A stretch of DNA of 64,000 bases from Verrucomicrobiia bacterium (GCA_030430455.1 JAUIJB010000003.1:1-64000); one strand, 5' to 3'; shown: positions 23,362-33,011, counted from the first letter of the stretch. A program made the numbers and translations. The notes: generated by a model from the sequence alone, not told the origin.

Positions 23362-25809
23362 ATGACCAGCCGCTTTCACCCGGGGCTCGCGACCCTCCTC
23401 CTCGCCGCCCTCGCCGCCGCGGCGCCGGTCCGCATCGACATCGACTGCTCGAAGCCGGACACCCCGCTCAGCCCGCACCTCTACGGCTTGTTCTTCGAGG
23501 ACATCAATTTCGCTGCCGACGGCGGGCTCTACGCCGAGCTCGTCCAGAACCGCTCGTTCGAGTACTTCCCGGTGCGGGGCAACGACCCGATCGGCCGCCA
23601 GTACCACCCGCTCCATGCCTGGACCAAGGTCGAGGAGGGCCGGGCGCGGGTCGAAATGAAGGTCGCCGGCCAGTCGCCCCTCAACCCCAGCAACCCCCAC
23701 TACCTCCGGCTGCAGTTCTTCCAGACCGGCGAGGAGGCCGGCGGGGCGGCCGGCGTCGCCAACGGCGGCTACGACGGCATCCGCCTCGACGAGGGCGCCG
23801 GCTACCGCGTCTCGCTCCACGCCCGCTTCAGCGAGTGGACCGGCGAGCGCGAGCTGCGCGTCGCCCTCGAGCTCGAGGACGGCCGGGTGTGCGGCGAGAC
23901 CACCCTCGGCCCGGCGGCCGAGGGATGGACCCGGCTCGAGGGCCGCCTCGAGTCCTCCGCAACCACCGGCGGGGGCGAGCAGGCGCGCCTGGTGGTCACC
24001 ACGACGGGCACGGGAAGGCTCGACCTCGACGTGGTCTCGCTGTTTCCCGAGGACACCCACGGCGGCCGGCCCAACGGGCTGCGGCCGGACCTCGTCGCCG
24101 CGCTGGCCGAGCTGAACCCGAAGTTCCTGCGCTTCCCGGGCGGCTGCATCGTCCACGGCAGCGGCCTCGACAATGCCTACCGCTGGAAGGACAGCGTGGG
24201 CGAGGTCGCCGCGCGCAAGCCCAACTGGAACCGCTGGGGCTACCACCAGACCTACGGCCTCGGCTACTACGAGTATTTCCTGCTCTGCGAGGACCTCGGC
24301 GCCACCCCGCTGCCGGTGGTCCCGGTCGGCGTCTCTTGCGGCTTCAACGAGCCCTACCAGGTGGTGCCGATGGACGAGCTCGGCGAGTGGATCGACGACG
24401 CCCTCGACCTGATCGAGTTCGCCAACGGCCCGGCCGACAGCGAATGGGGCGGCCTGCGGGCGTCGATGGGTCACCCCGAGCCCTTCGGCCTCGAATACCT
24501 CTGCCTCGGCAACGAGGAGCACGACCGCGCCGAGATGCGCGAGCGCTTCCCGCACTTCGTCCGGGCGATCCGCGAGGCCCACCCGGAGATCAGGCTCATC
24601 GGCACCTCGGGCCTCGGCCCGGGCACCCCGCTCTACGACCTGATGGCCGAGCTCGACGTCCACAGCACCGACGAGCACTACTACGAGGACCCCGAGTGGT
24701 TCATCGCCAACCAGAACCGCTTCGACGACTTCGACCGCGACGGTCCGAAGATCTTCGTCGGCGAGTACGCCTCGCGCGGCAATACCCTCTTCAATGCCGT
24801 CGCCGAGGCGGCCTTCCTCACCGGGGTCGAGCGCAACGGCGACCTGGTCGACATGACCTGCTACGCCCCGCTGCTGGCCAACGTCCGCCACGCGCAGTGG
24901 AACCCGGACCTGATCTACTTCGACAAGCGCCGCGTCGTGCGCACCCCGAACTACCACGTCCAGAAGCTCTTCGCGACGCACAAGGGGGACGCCTACCTCG
25001 CCAACCGGGTGACGCGTCCAGCGAGCGACCGGCTGGAGACGATCTCCGGCCGGGTCGGCATCGGCAGCTGGAGGACCGCGATCGAGGTCGAGGACCTGAA
25101 GGTCAACGGCCAAGAACTCGACCCGGCGGGCTGGGAGGTGATCGCCGGCGACTTCGCGGTCGAGGACGGCCGCTACGTCCAGCGCGACCCCTCCGAGACC
25201 CCGGCCGAGAGCCTCGGCCGGGCGAAGCATGCGGGCGAGGAGGTGACCTACACCCTGCGCGCCCGCAAGACCACGGGCGAGGAGGGCTTCCTGGTCATCT
25301 TCGGCGGCGGCGACGGGCGCCGCTACTGGTGGAACGTCGGCGGCTGGGGCAACTCCCGCCACGCCCTGCAGGTCACCGAGGGCAACCAGCGCAAGGTCCT
25401 CACCGAGAAGCGCGGCCGGGTGCGCCGGGACCGCTGGCACGAGCTGCGGGTCGAGCTCGGCCCCGGGCGGATCCGCTGCCTGCTCAACGGCGAGCTGGTC
25501 CACGACCACCACATCCCCCACCCCGGCCTCAGCGTCTCGCCGACCCTCGACCGCGCGACCGGCGACATCCTCGTCAAGCTCGTCAACCCGACCGATCAGC
25601 GCATCGACACGCGAATCCGGCTGGACCACGCGGGGAAGCTCAAGCCGGAGGCCGAGCTGGTCGAGCTGAGCGGCGAGCGCGACGCGCTGAACACCCTCGA
25701 GGCCCCCGACCGGGTGCGGCCCGAGACCCGCACGATCCGGGTGGCCGGGGAGTTCGATCACCTCGTCCCGCCGATGGCGGTGCAGGTCCTGCGGATCCGC
25801 CGCGAGTGA
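23362..25809 (+). CDS. Secreted GH51 alpha-L-arabinofuranosidase
   Basis: 815 residues with a signal peptide (LATLLLAALAAAAPV). The GH51 barrel carries acid/base Glu385 (CLGNEEHD) and nucleophile Glu468 (FVGEYASR). HLYGLFFEDINFAADGGLYAELVQNRSFEY is the classical family start; its first part is at residues 38-50. A jelly-roll-like insert follows (GYDGIRLDEGAGYRVSL), and the last ~250 residues hold an extra LamG/concanavalin-like module (WRTAIEVEDLKVNG to HELRVELGPGRIRCLLNG). It removes arabinose side chains of pectic arabinan or arabinoxylan. First of three co-directional secreted genes. Confidence 0.92.
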   Translation: MTSRFHPGLATLLLAALAAAAPVRIDIDCSKPDTPLSPHLYGLFFEDINFAADGGLYAELVQNRSFEYFPVRGNDPIGRQYHPLHAWTKVEEGRARVEMKVAGQSPLNPSNPHYLRLQFFQTGEEAGGAAGVANGGYDGIRLDEGAGYRVSLHARFSEWTGERELRVALELEDGRVCGETTLGPAAEGWTRLEGRLESSATTGGGEQARLVVTTTGTGRLDLDVVSLFPEDTHGGRPNGLRPDLVAALAELNPKFLRFPGGCIVHGSGLDNAYRWKDSVGEVAARKPNWNRWGYHQTYGLGYYEYFLLCEDLGATPLPVVPVGVSCGFNEPYQVVPMDELGEWIDDALDLIEFANGPADSEWGGLRASMGHPEPFGLEYLCLGNEEHDRAEMRERFPHFVRAIREAHPEIRLIGTSGLGPGTPLYDLMAELDVHSTDEHYYEDPEWFIANQNRFDDFDRDGPKIFVGEYASRGNTLFNAVAEAAFLTGVERNGDLVDMTCYAPLLANVRHAQWNPDLIYFDKRRVVRTPNYHVQKLFATHKGDAYLANRVTRPASDRLETISGRVGIGSWRTAIEVEDLKVNGQELDPAGWEVIAGDFAVEDGRYVQRDPSETPAESLGRAKHAGEEVTYTLRARKTTGEEGFLVIFGGGDGRRYWWNVGGWGNSRHALQVTEGNQRKVLTEKRGRVRRDRWHELRVELGPGRIRCLLNGELVHDHHIPHPGLSVSPTLDRATGDILVKLVNPTDQRIDTRIRLDHAGKLKPEAELVELSGERDALNTLEAPDRVRPETRTIRVAGEFDHLVPPMAVQVLRIRRE

Positions 25810-25998
25810 GCCGGCCGCCGCGGAAAATGGCGGTCGATCCGGGGCAAGACGAGGCGGCTGGCCGCTGGCGCGCCGCCCCCCGGGCGGGGAAATTGCCGCG
25901 AATTGTCGGGAAACGACAGAATCGCCCCGTTTCTTCCGTGAAAGGGTAGGGTGCCGTGGCGCCCATCCCAGAACCCCCGCCACCAACCCGGTCATTCC

Positions 25999-28974
25999 AT
26001 GTTCCAAAAGATCCGACTCCTGCTGCCCCTCGTCCTGCTGGGTGCCGCCTTTGCCGCCCCGCTGCTGTTGCCAACCGCGGACGAGCGTCGCCTCGAGGTG
26101 CTGTTCTTCGGCGCCCCGCGCGAGAACGGCCCCGGCCACGACCCGGTGACCCGCTACCGGGTGCTGAAGAAGGCGCTCGGCACCGAGGGCATCAACCTGA
26201 GCTACCTCGAGGAGCCGGCCAAGGCCTTCACGCCGGAGACCCTGGGCAAGTTCGACGCCGTGCTGATGTACGCCAACTGGAACATGCACGACCCGATGCC
26301 GGCCGGCCAGCTGAAGGCGCTGCTCGACTACGTCCGCGGCGGCGGAGGCTTCCTGCCGATCCACTGCGCCTCGGCCTGCTACGGCGGGTCGCCCGAGTTC
26401 GTCCGCCTGGTCGGCGGCCGCTTCAAGTCGCACCAGAGCGGCGTGTTCCAGGTACGCGACATCGAGCCGAACCACCCGATCCTCAAGGGCCTCGACGGCT
26501 TCAAGGCCTGGGACGAGACCTACGTCCACGACTCCCACGGCGAGGACCGCGAGATCCTCCAGAAGCGCGAGGACGAGCCGTGGACCTGGACCCGCACCGA
26601 GGGCGAGGGCCGGGTCTTCTACACCGCCTCCGGCCACGACCACCGCGTCTGGGACCTGCCGGAATTCCACGACCTGTTGCGCAACGCGATCTACTGGGCC
26701 GTCGGCCCGGACAAGTACCAGCTGATGCGCAACCTCGACCTGCCCGAGCCCGGCACCGAGCGGGTCGAGCTCCCCGGCTACCTCGAGCGCAAGGCCATCA
26801 CCGAGGCCCAGGAGCCGCTCCCGCCGGAGGAGTCGATCAAGCTGATCCAGGTCCCCCACGGCATGCGGGTCGTGCTGTTCGCCAGCGAGCCGGACATCGT
26901 CAACCCGATCCACGTCGCCTGGGACCACCGCGGGCGCGCCTTCGTGGTCGAGACCATCGACTACCCGAACAACCTCCAGCAGGGCAACACCGGCAACGAC
27001 CGCATCACCATCTGCGAGGACACCGACGGCGACGGCCGCGCCGACAAGTTCACCCGCTTCGCCGAGAAACTGTCGATCCCGACCTCGCTGGTCTTCGTCA
27101 ACGGCGGCCTGCTGTGCACCAACGGCAGCGAGGTCCTCTTCCTCAAGGACACCGACGGCGACGACCGCGCCGACGTCCGCGAGGTCGTGCTCGACGGCTT
27201 CGGCATGGGCGACACCCACGCCGGCCCCTCGAACCTGCGCTACGGGATCGACGGCTGGATCTACGCCACGGTCGGCTACTCCGGCTTCCGCGGCGAGGTC
27301 GGCGGCGAGTCGCACGACTTCGGCCAGGCGGTGTTCCGCTTCCTGCCGGACGGCTCGAAGCTCGAGGTCCTCCAGAACACCACCAACAACACCTGGGGCC
27401 TCGGCTTCACCGAGGAGTTCGAGGTCGTCGGCTCGACGGCCAATGCCAACCCGAGCTGGTACCTGACCTTTCCCCGCAAGGAGTATGAGAGCGCCCGGCT
27501 CAAGCAGGAGCGGACCCCGCGCGCCGACGACAACCCGCTGTTCAACCCGATGTCGATGGACATCCGCCAGGTCGACCAGCACGGCCGCTACACCTCCGCC
27601 GCCGGCCATGCGGTCTACACCGCGCGACGCTTCCCCGAGGACTACTGGAACCGCGTCGCCTTCGTCTGCGGGCCGACCGGCAAGCTCGTCGGCCACTTCG
27701 ACCTGCAGCGCGACGGCGCCGGCTGGAAGGCCGTGCAGAGCCGCAACAACCTGTTCGCCTCGGCCGACGCCTGGACCGCCCCGGTGTGCGCCGAGGTCGG
27801 GCCCGACGGCGCGGTGTGGATCTGCGACTGGTACAACCTGGTCATCCAGCACAACCCGACGCCGAACCGGCAGTCGGCCGGCATTTCCGCCGAGCGCGGC
27901 AAGGGCAACGCCTACTCGACCCCCCACCGCGACAAGGAGCACGGCCGGATCTACCGCGTCTTCCCGGAGGACAGCCCCGACGACCCGAACCCCGGCCTCG
28001 ATCCGGACAAGCCGGCGAGCTGGTTCACCGCCCTCGACCACCCGAACCTGTTGTGGCGCCTCCACGCCCAGCAGATGATCCTCGACAACGCCGACCCCCG
28101 CCTGGTCCCCGAGCTGGCCCGGGTGGCGAAGACCGGCAGCGCCGGCAGCCCGCACGCGCTGCATGCCCTCCACGCCCTCGGCGGCCTCGACGATGAGCTC
28201 GCCACCGCCGCGCTCACCTCGAGCCTCGCGCCGCTGCGCCGCGCCGCGCTCGCCGTGGCCAGCCCGGCCGCGCTCAAGGCGGCCTTCGGCGAGAACCCGA
28301 TCCTCGAGGCCGACGGCCGCGAGCTGGCCGACACTCTGGTGGCGCTCTCCTCGAGTGCCGCCGACCCGGCGATCGGCGGGCTGATCTTCCGCACCGCCGA
28401 GTCGCGGCGCGCCATCCTCGACGACCCCGTCATCGCCGACGCCTGGAGGATCGCCGCGCGGCGCCAGGCCGACGGCGAGCTCGCCGCGGCCGGCGACACC
28501 GAGCCGTCCGGTCGACTCCAGGGCGAGCTGCTGGCGCTGAAGTCCTTCCGCAGCGAGCCCGAGCCGGTCGCCATCACCCGCCGCCACAAGCCGGACCCCG
28601 AGGTCCACTCGCGCGGCCGCGAGGTCTTCAACCGCACCTGCATCGCCTGCCACGGCGCCGACGGCAAGGGCGTGCCGCAGGCCTTTCCGCCGCTCGACGG
28701 CTCCGACTGGGTCACCGGCGCGGCCTCGGTGCCGATCCGCATCATCCTCCACGGCATGATGGGCCCGGTCGAGGTCAACGGCGAGACCTACAACAGCGCG
28801 ATGGCCCCGCTCGGCCCGGTGCTCTCGGACCAGGAGGTCGCCGACGTCCTCACCTACGTCCGCCAGAGCTGGACCAACGACGCCCCGCCCGTCAGCGCCG
28901 ACGAGGTCGCCAAGGCCCGCAGCGCCGAGGCCGGCCGGACCACGATGTGGACCGCCAAGGAACTCGGCCGCTGA
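25999..28974 (+). CDS. ThuA / PVC-type dehydrogenase / cytochrome c fusion
   Basis: 991 residues with signal sequence (RLLLPLVLLGAAFAAPLLL). In order: a ThuA domain (about 25-230, with FDAVLMYANWNMHDPMP and GGGGFLPIHCASACYGG), a soluble-sorbosone-dehydrogenase-like propeller (about 270-680, with GMRVVLFASEPDIVNPIHVAWD and DTDGDGRADKFTRF), a HEAT-like helical part, and a C-terminal cytochrome c with one heme motif (CIACHGADGKG). This is the planctomycete-verrucomicrobial domain type. It probably oxidises a sugar derivative in the periplasm, passing electrons to heme. It sits between the GH51 and GH39 genes, so a role in processing released sugars is inferred. Start ATG 25999 precedes the signal peptide. 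Confidence 0.88.
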   Translation: MFQKIRLLLPLVLLGAAFAAPLLLPTADERRLEVLFFGAPRENGPGHDPVTRYRVLKKALGTEGINLSYLEEPAKAFTPETLGKFDAVLMYANWNMHDPMPAGQLKALLDYVRGGGGFLPIHCASACYGGSPEFVRLVGGRFKSHQSGVFQVRDIEPNHPILKGLDGFKAWDETYVHDSHGEDREILQKREDEPWTWTRTEGEGRVFYTASGHDHRVWDLPEFHDLLRNAIYWAVGPDKYQLMRNLDLPEPGTERVELPGYLERKAITEAQEPLPPEESIKLIQVPHGMRVVLFASEPDIVNPIHVAWDHRGRAFVVETIDYPNNLQQGNTGNDRITICEDTDGDGRADKFTRFAEKLSIPTSLVFVNGGLLCTNGSEVLFLKDTDGDDRADVREVVLDGFGMGDTHAGPSNLRYGIDGWIYATVGYSGFRGEVGGESHDFGQAVFRFLPDGSKLEVLQNTTNNTWGLGFTEEFEVVGSTANANPSWYLTFPRKEYESARLKQERTPRADDNPLFNPMSMDIRQVDQHGRYTSAAGHAVYTARRFPEDYWNRVAFVCGPTGKLVGHFDLQRDGAGWKAVQSRNNLFASADAWTAPVCAEVGPDGAVWICDWYNLVIQHNPTPNRQSAGISAERGKGNAYSTPHRDKEHGRIYRVFPEDSPDDPNPGLDPDKPASWFTALDHPNLLWRLHAQQMILDNADPRLVPELARVAKTGSAGSPHALHALHALGGLDDELATAALTSSLAPLRRAALAVASPAALKAAFGENPILEADGRELADTLVALSSSAADPAIGGLIFRTAESRRAILDDPVIADAWRIAARRQADGELAAAGDTEPSGRLQGELLALKSFRSEPEPVAITRRHKPDPEVHSRGREVFNRTCIACHGADGKGVPQAFPPLDGSDWVTGAASVPIRIILHGMMGPVEVNGETYNSAMAPLGPVLSDQEVADVLTYVRQSWTNDAPPVSADEVAKARSAEAGRTTMWTAKELGR

Positions 28975-29001
28975 GCGCCGCGGGGAGGCCACTCCCTGCA
29001 T

Positions 29002-29031
29002 GACGGGGATTGCGGTTCCGCGATCCCCGTC
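29002..29031. terminator. Strong hairpin between the cytochrome and GH39 genes
   Basis: GACGGGGATTGCGG (29002-29015) and CCGCGATCCCCGTC (29018-29031) pair in 13 of 14 positions around a TT loop. It lies 27 bp after one stop codon and 20 bp before the next start. No T-run follows. It may terminate, attenuate or stabilise the message between the two genes. Confidence 0.55.
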
Positions 29032-29050
29032 CTTGCCCCGACATGTCACC

Positions 29051-30736
29051 ATGAAAACCCTGACCATCGCCCTGCCCCTGGTGCCGCTTTGCCTCGCCCC
29101 CCTCGCCCCGCTTGCCGCGGCCGACGAGTTCGACGTCGGCGTCCGCATCGACGCCGCCAAGCCCACCGGCCCGCTCAAGCCGATCTGGCGCTTCTTTGGC
29201 GCCGACGAGCCGAACTACGCGACGATGACCTACGGCCGCGAGCTGCTCGGCCACCTCGGCGAGATGAAGCCCGACCAGGTCTTTTTCCGCGCCCACAACC
29301 TGATGACCAGCGGCGACGGCAGCGCCGCGCTGAAGTGGGGCTCGACCGGGATGTACGGCGAGGACGGCCGCGGCCGGCCGATCTATGACTGGGAGATCGT
29401 CGACGGCATCTTCGACGCCTACCTCGAGAACGACGTGCGTCCCTACGTCCAGATCGGCTTCATGCCCGAGGCGCTCTCGGTCAAGTCCCACCCCTACCGC
29501 CACCACTGGACGCCCAAGGCGAAGTACGACGAGATCTACACCGGCTGGGCCTACCCGCCGAAGGACTGGGACAAGTGGGAGGAGCTCGTCTACCAGTGGG
29601 CCAAGCACTGTGCCGAACGCTACGGCGAGGAGGAGGTCCTGCAGTGGTACTGGCAGACCTGGAACGAGCCGAACATCGGGTACTGGCGCGGCAGCCGGGA
29701 GGAGTTCTTCCGCCTCCACGACCACGCCATCCACGCCGTCCGCCGCGCGATCCCCGGCGCCAAGGTCGGCGGGCCCGACGTCGCCGGCGGCCCGGGCGGC
29801 GACTTCCTCGAGGATTTCATCGACCACTGCATGGTCGGCGAGAATGCCGCCACCGGCCGCAAGGGCACCCCGCTCGACTTCCTCTCCTTCCACGCCAAGG
29901 GCTGGCCGCAGACCGTCGACGGACGCGTCCAGATGGGCATCTCGAACCAGCTGCGCGACATCGACCGCGCCTTCGGGGTGATCGCCCGCTACCCGCAGCT
30001 CAGCGAGACGCCGATCGTCATCGGCGAGTCCGACCCCGAGGGCTGCGCGGCCTGCCAGGGCGACTCGCTGGCCTACCGCAACGGCTCGATGTATTCCTCC
30101 TACACCGCGGCCAGCTTCCCGCGGAAGCTCGACCTCGCCGCCAAGCACGGCGTCAACCTCGAGGGTGCGCTGACCTGGGCCTTCCAGTTCGAGCCCACGC
30201 CGTACTTCGCCGGCTTCCGCTCGCTGGCCACCAACGGCATCGACAAGCCGGTGCTCAACGTCTTCCGGATGTTCTCCAAGATGTCCGGCGAGCGCCTGCC
30301 GGCGGAGAGCGACGGCGCCATCCCGCTCGGCGAGCTGGTGGAGAAGGGCGTCCGCGGGAAGCCCGACGTCGCCACCTTCGCCAGCCGCGACGGCAACCGC
30401 CTCGCCGTACTCACCTGGCACTACCACGACGACGACATCCCGGGACCGGTCGCCAAGGTCGACATCGCGATCAGCGGCGCCCCGGCCGGCCCGCCGGACA
30501 GCGTCCGCCACTTCCGCGTCGACGAGAACCACTCGAACGCCTTCACCCTGTGGAAGTCGATGGGCTCGCCGCAGGAGCCCGACGCCGGCCAGCGCGCCGA
30601 GCTCGAGCAGGCCTGCAAGCTGGCCGAGATCGACCCGCCCGCCGAGTTCCAGGTCAGCGACGGGACGGTCGGGTTTTCCTTCGACCTGCCGCGCCAGGGC
30701 GTCTCGCTGCACCTGCTGGAGTGGGCGGACGAGTAG
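29051..30736 (+). CDS. Secreted GH39-like glycosidase
   Basis: 561 residues with a signal peptide (MKTLTIALPLVPLCLAPLAP). A beta/alpha-barrel glycosidase with acid/base Glu206 in QTWNEPNIG and likely nucleophile Glu326 in IVIGESDPEG, spaced as in GH39 (beta-xylosidase/iduronidase). The C-terminal part (about 420-560) is a beta-sandwich typical for GH39. Which glycoside it cuts (beta-xyloside or beta-galactoside-type ends of pectin side chains) cannot be read from the sequence. Start ATG 29051 precedes the signal peptide. Confidence 0.8.
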   Translation: MKTLTIALPLVPLCLAPLAPLAAADEFDVGVRIDAAKPTGPLKPIWRFFGADEPNYATMTYGRELLGHLGEMKPDQVFFRAHNLMTSGDGSAALKWGSTGMYGEDGRGRPIYDWEIVDGIFDAYLENDVRPYVQIGFMPEALSVKSHPYRHHWTPKAKYDEIYTGWAYPPKDWDKWEELVYQWAKHCAERYGEEEVLQWYWQTWNEPNIGYWRGSREEFFRLHDHAIHAVRRAIPGAKVGGPDVAGGPGGDFLEDFIDHCMVGENAATGRKGTPLDFLSFHAKGWPQTVDGRVQMGISNQLRDIDRAFGVIARYPQLSETPIVIGESDPEGCAACQGDSLAYRNGSMYSSYTAASFPRKLDLAAKHGVNLEGALTWAFQFEPTPYFAGFRSLATNGIDKPVLNVFRMFSKMSGERLPAESDGAIPLGELVEKGVRGKPDVATFASRDGNRLAVLTWHYHDDDIPGPVAKVDIAISGAPAGPPDSVRHFRVDENHSNAFTLWKSMGSPQEPDAGQRAELEQACKLAEIDPPAEFQVSDGTVGFSFDLPRQGVSLHLLEWADE

Positions 30737-30756
30737 GCGCCCCGTGTTGACGGACG

Positions 30757-30906
30757 CGGCTGGCATCCCTCCAGGATGCGGGTTTCTGGATCACTCCCAA
30801 CCGGGGGTGTCGCTCCGCTCAAGCCCCGGCTCATGGCTTGGATCCCGCCGGGATCCCATTCCGAGAACCCCGCGCGCCCTCTTCGATCCCGGCAGGGGTC
30901 GCAGCC
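30757..30906. repeat. Dispersed intergenic repeat, copy B
   Basis: Second copy of the repeat at 6941-7180, sharing CGGCTGGCATCCC, GGGGGTGTCGCTCCGCTC, ATGGCTTGGATCCCGCC and GGGGTCGCAGCCG in order. It fills the gap between the convergent GH39 and GH105-DUF4861 genes, as copy A fills another convergent gap. Confidence 0.75.
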
Positions 30907-30921
30907 GCGCCCGCCAGAATA

Positions 30922-32910
30922 TCACCGCATCGCGAAGCCCTTCAGGTAGTCGACCCACTCCTTCTCCGTGGTGATCCCGCCCTGGCCCTCCCAGCCGAAG
31001 CCGGTGTGCCAGGAGATCTTGCCCTCCTCGTCGGTGCGGACGAGGACCAGCGACTGCTTGGCGTCACCCGTGCCGTGCTCCAGGGTCTTCACCACCTGCT
31101 CCGGGTCGACAATCACCCCGCTGCCGAAACCGAGCCCGTCGATATTCTCCCACAGCGAGAAGCGCCCGCTCGGAGGCGAGGCGGTGAACGTGGCATCGCC
31201 GGTCTGGTGCTTGAGGCCGATCACGACCTCCAGCGGCTTCGCCTCGCCATCGATGGTGAAGGCCGACTCGCAGCGGACCAGGCGCGAACCAAGCTCGATG
31301 GTCACCCGCTTGGTCTCGCGGGCGATGCTGCCGCCGGGCAACATCGCCTCGTAGTCGAGCTCGAACACGCCGCGCTGCGGTGTGTCCTCGATGATCCGGT
31401 AGGCCGTGTAGGTCTCGAGGTTGGCGGGCTGGCCGTCGAGCCACAGCGCGATGCCGCCGCAGCCGCGCGAGTCGCCGACCTTGTAGACGTCGTAGCCCTC
31501 GCCGTGGTCCTCGTGATAGGACTTGGCGGCCCACTCCGGCTGCCCGTGGGCCTCGGCGGTCTGGTAGACGGTGAGCTTGGTGCGGTCCTCGACGTACCAC
31601 TTGTCCATCACCGGGTAGGGCACGCGCTTCGGCCAGGCGTCGAAGCCGCCGTCCTCGGCGCCCTCGCGCAAGGCCGGCCCGTAGGCGCGGAAGGCGACGA
31701 GGTCGTTCTCGAAGGCGAAGTCGTCGGCGCGCTCGGGGACGTAGCGGATCCGCACGGCGGGTTGCTCGCGCAGGTAGCGGTCCGGCAGCTCGACGCCGTC
31801 GAAGCTGGCCAGCGCGGGGCGGCGCTTTTCGGGGTCGAGCCCGCGGACGATCTCCGAGCCGGCGAGCAGGATCGCCCCCGCGCCGTAGATCTCGGTCGAC
31901 TCCGGCCCGGCCTCCCCGGGGCGGTCGCCGATCTTCTGGATGTGGCCGGGCATGCCGTCGCGCTGGATGCAGCCCTCCAGCGCGGCCCAGCCCTTCTCGG
32001 CGGCGGGGCGGAAGGTTTCCTCGGGCAGCAGCCCGCGGTTGAGGCCCCAGGCGATGCCGTAGACGAAGAAGGCGGTGCCGCTGGCCTCGCCGTTGTCGCC
32101 GTCGGAATCGAGCAGGCTGGTGCGCCAAAGACCGTCGTCGTGCTGCAGCTTGACCAGCGCGTGCATCATGTCGTGGTAGAGCCCGAGGTAGCGCCCGCGC
32201 GACGGGTGGTCGGCGGGAAGGTGGTTGAGGACGTGGACCAGGCCGCCGACGACCCAGCCGTTGCCGCGCGACCAGAAGATCTTGTTGCCGGCCTCCGACC
32301 TGCGGTCGAAGAAGCGGTGGTCGCGCCAGAACAGGCAGTGCTGCGGGTCGTAGAGGACGTCGACGCAGGTCCACCACTCACGGTCGGCCCACTCGAGGAA
32401 CTTGCCGTCGCCGGTCAGCTCGCTGAGGTGGGTCCACACCGGCGGCGACATGAACAGGGTGTCGCACCAGGACATGGTGAAGGTCCCACCCCACTCGGAG
32501 ACCGCCGGCTCGCCCTGGAGCTTCTCCATCAGCTCGTCGAAGCGCTTGATGCTGGGCTTGAGCTTGGCGAGGTCGTGGTCGCGCCGGTAGAGCTCGAGCC
32601 AGGCCTGCAGCACCGCGTGGTCGTCGGGGTGCACGACGAGCTTCCCCGGGCCGTAGCCGGCGCGCTTGCCGTAGCCGTCAACCGCCTCGAGGTACTTCGC
32701 CTCGCCGGTGACCTGGTGGAGGTTGACGAGGCCGAGGTAGAACGGTGCCTGGGTCCAGTCGGTGATCGGATGCTTCGACGGGTGGTCGAGCTGCCAGTCG
32801 GCGACCCGCTTCATCTGGCTGGTGACCGACTCGACGGTCGGCGCGGCCGTGCCGGACGGGGTGAGGGAAGTGAACGCCGCGGCGAGGAACAGGGTGGCTG
32901 GGATCTTCAT
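30922..32910 (-). CDS. Secreted GH105 unsaturated galacturonyl hydrolase fused to DUF4861
   Basis: 662 residues with signal peptide (MKIPATLFLAAAFTSLTPS). Residues about 25-380 are a GH105 alpha/alpha-barrel with MSWCDTLFMSPP (catalytic Asp region) and FWSRGNGWVVGGLVHV. The remainder (about 390-660) has the beta-rich DUF4861 pattern (KRVPYPVMDKWYVEDRTKLT onward). GH105 removes the unsaturated uronic acid left by pectate and rhamnogalacturonan lyases. The fused DUF4861 probably adds a second activity or binding site, function unknown. It is read from the PL9-like gene's direction, 302 bp behind it, so lyase and hydrolase can act in sequence. Confidence 0.85.
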   Translation of the reverse strand: MKIPATLFLAAAFTSLTPSGTAAPTVESVTSQMKRVADWQLDHPSKHPITDWTQAPFYLGLVNLHQVTGEAKYLEAVDGYGKRAGYGPGKLVVHPDDHAVLQAWLELYRRDHDLAKLKPSIKRFDELMEKLQGEPAVSEWGGTFTMSWCDTLFMSPPVWTHLSELTGDGKFLEWADREWWTCVDVLYDPQHCLFWRDHRFFDRRSEAGNKIFWSRGNGWVVGGLVHVLNHLPADHPSRGRYLGLYHDMMHALVKLQHDDGLWRTSLLDSDGDNGEASGTAFFVYGIAWGLNRGLLPEETFRPAAEKGWAALEGCIQRDGMPGHIQKIGDRPGEAGPESTEIYGAGAILLAGSEIVRGLDPEKRRPALASFDGVELPDRYLREQPAVRIRYVPERADDFAFENDLVAFRAYGPALREGAEDGGFDAWPKRVPYPVMDKWYVEDRTKLTVYQTAEAHGQPEWAAKSYHEDHGEGYDVYKVGDSRGCGGIALWLDGQPANLETYTAYRIIEDTPQRGVFELDYEAMLPGGSIARETKRVTIELGSRLVRCESAFTIDGEAKPLEVVIGLKHQTGDATFTASPPSGRFSLWENIDGLGFGSGVIVDPEQVVKTLEHGTGDAKQSLVLVRTDEEGKISWHTGFGWEGQGGITTEKEWVDYLKGFAMR

Positions 32911-32969
32911 GGTGGATGGCTCAGGCGGGGTCTGGGGAACGGTCGAATCCAGTGACGGATGAACGAGGC

Positions 32970-33011
32970 GGAAACCGCAGATTACGCAGGTTGGCGCGGA
33001 TTCAAGAATCC
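32970..33011. repeat. 42-bp repeat, right-hand copy pairs with 36182-36224
   Basis: GGAAACCGCAGAT...GAATCC: the 42 bases contain three diverged CGCAGATTN-type units. The reverse complement of 36182-36224 carries the same sequence with a few changes, so the two copies flank the PL9-like gene as an inverted pair. The rest of 32911-33212 holds no gene I can support. Confidence 0.7.

Noticed and set aside
22999-29178. Open frame of over 2000 codons on the minus strand opposite GH51, the cytochrome and GH39
   Set aside because: It is the shadow of genes with real catalytic motifs on the plus strand; its protein is Ala/Gly/Arg/Val/Asp-rich without domains, as usual in high-GC DNA.
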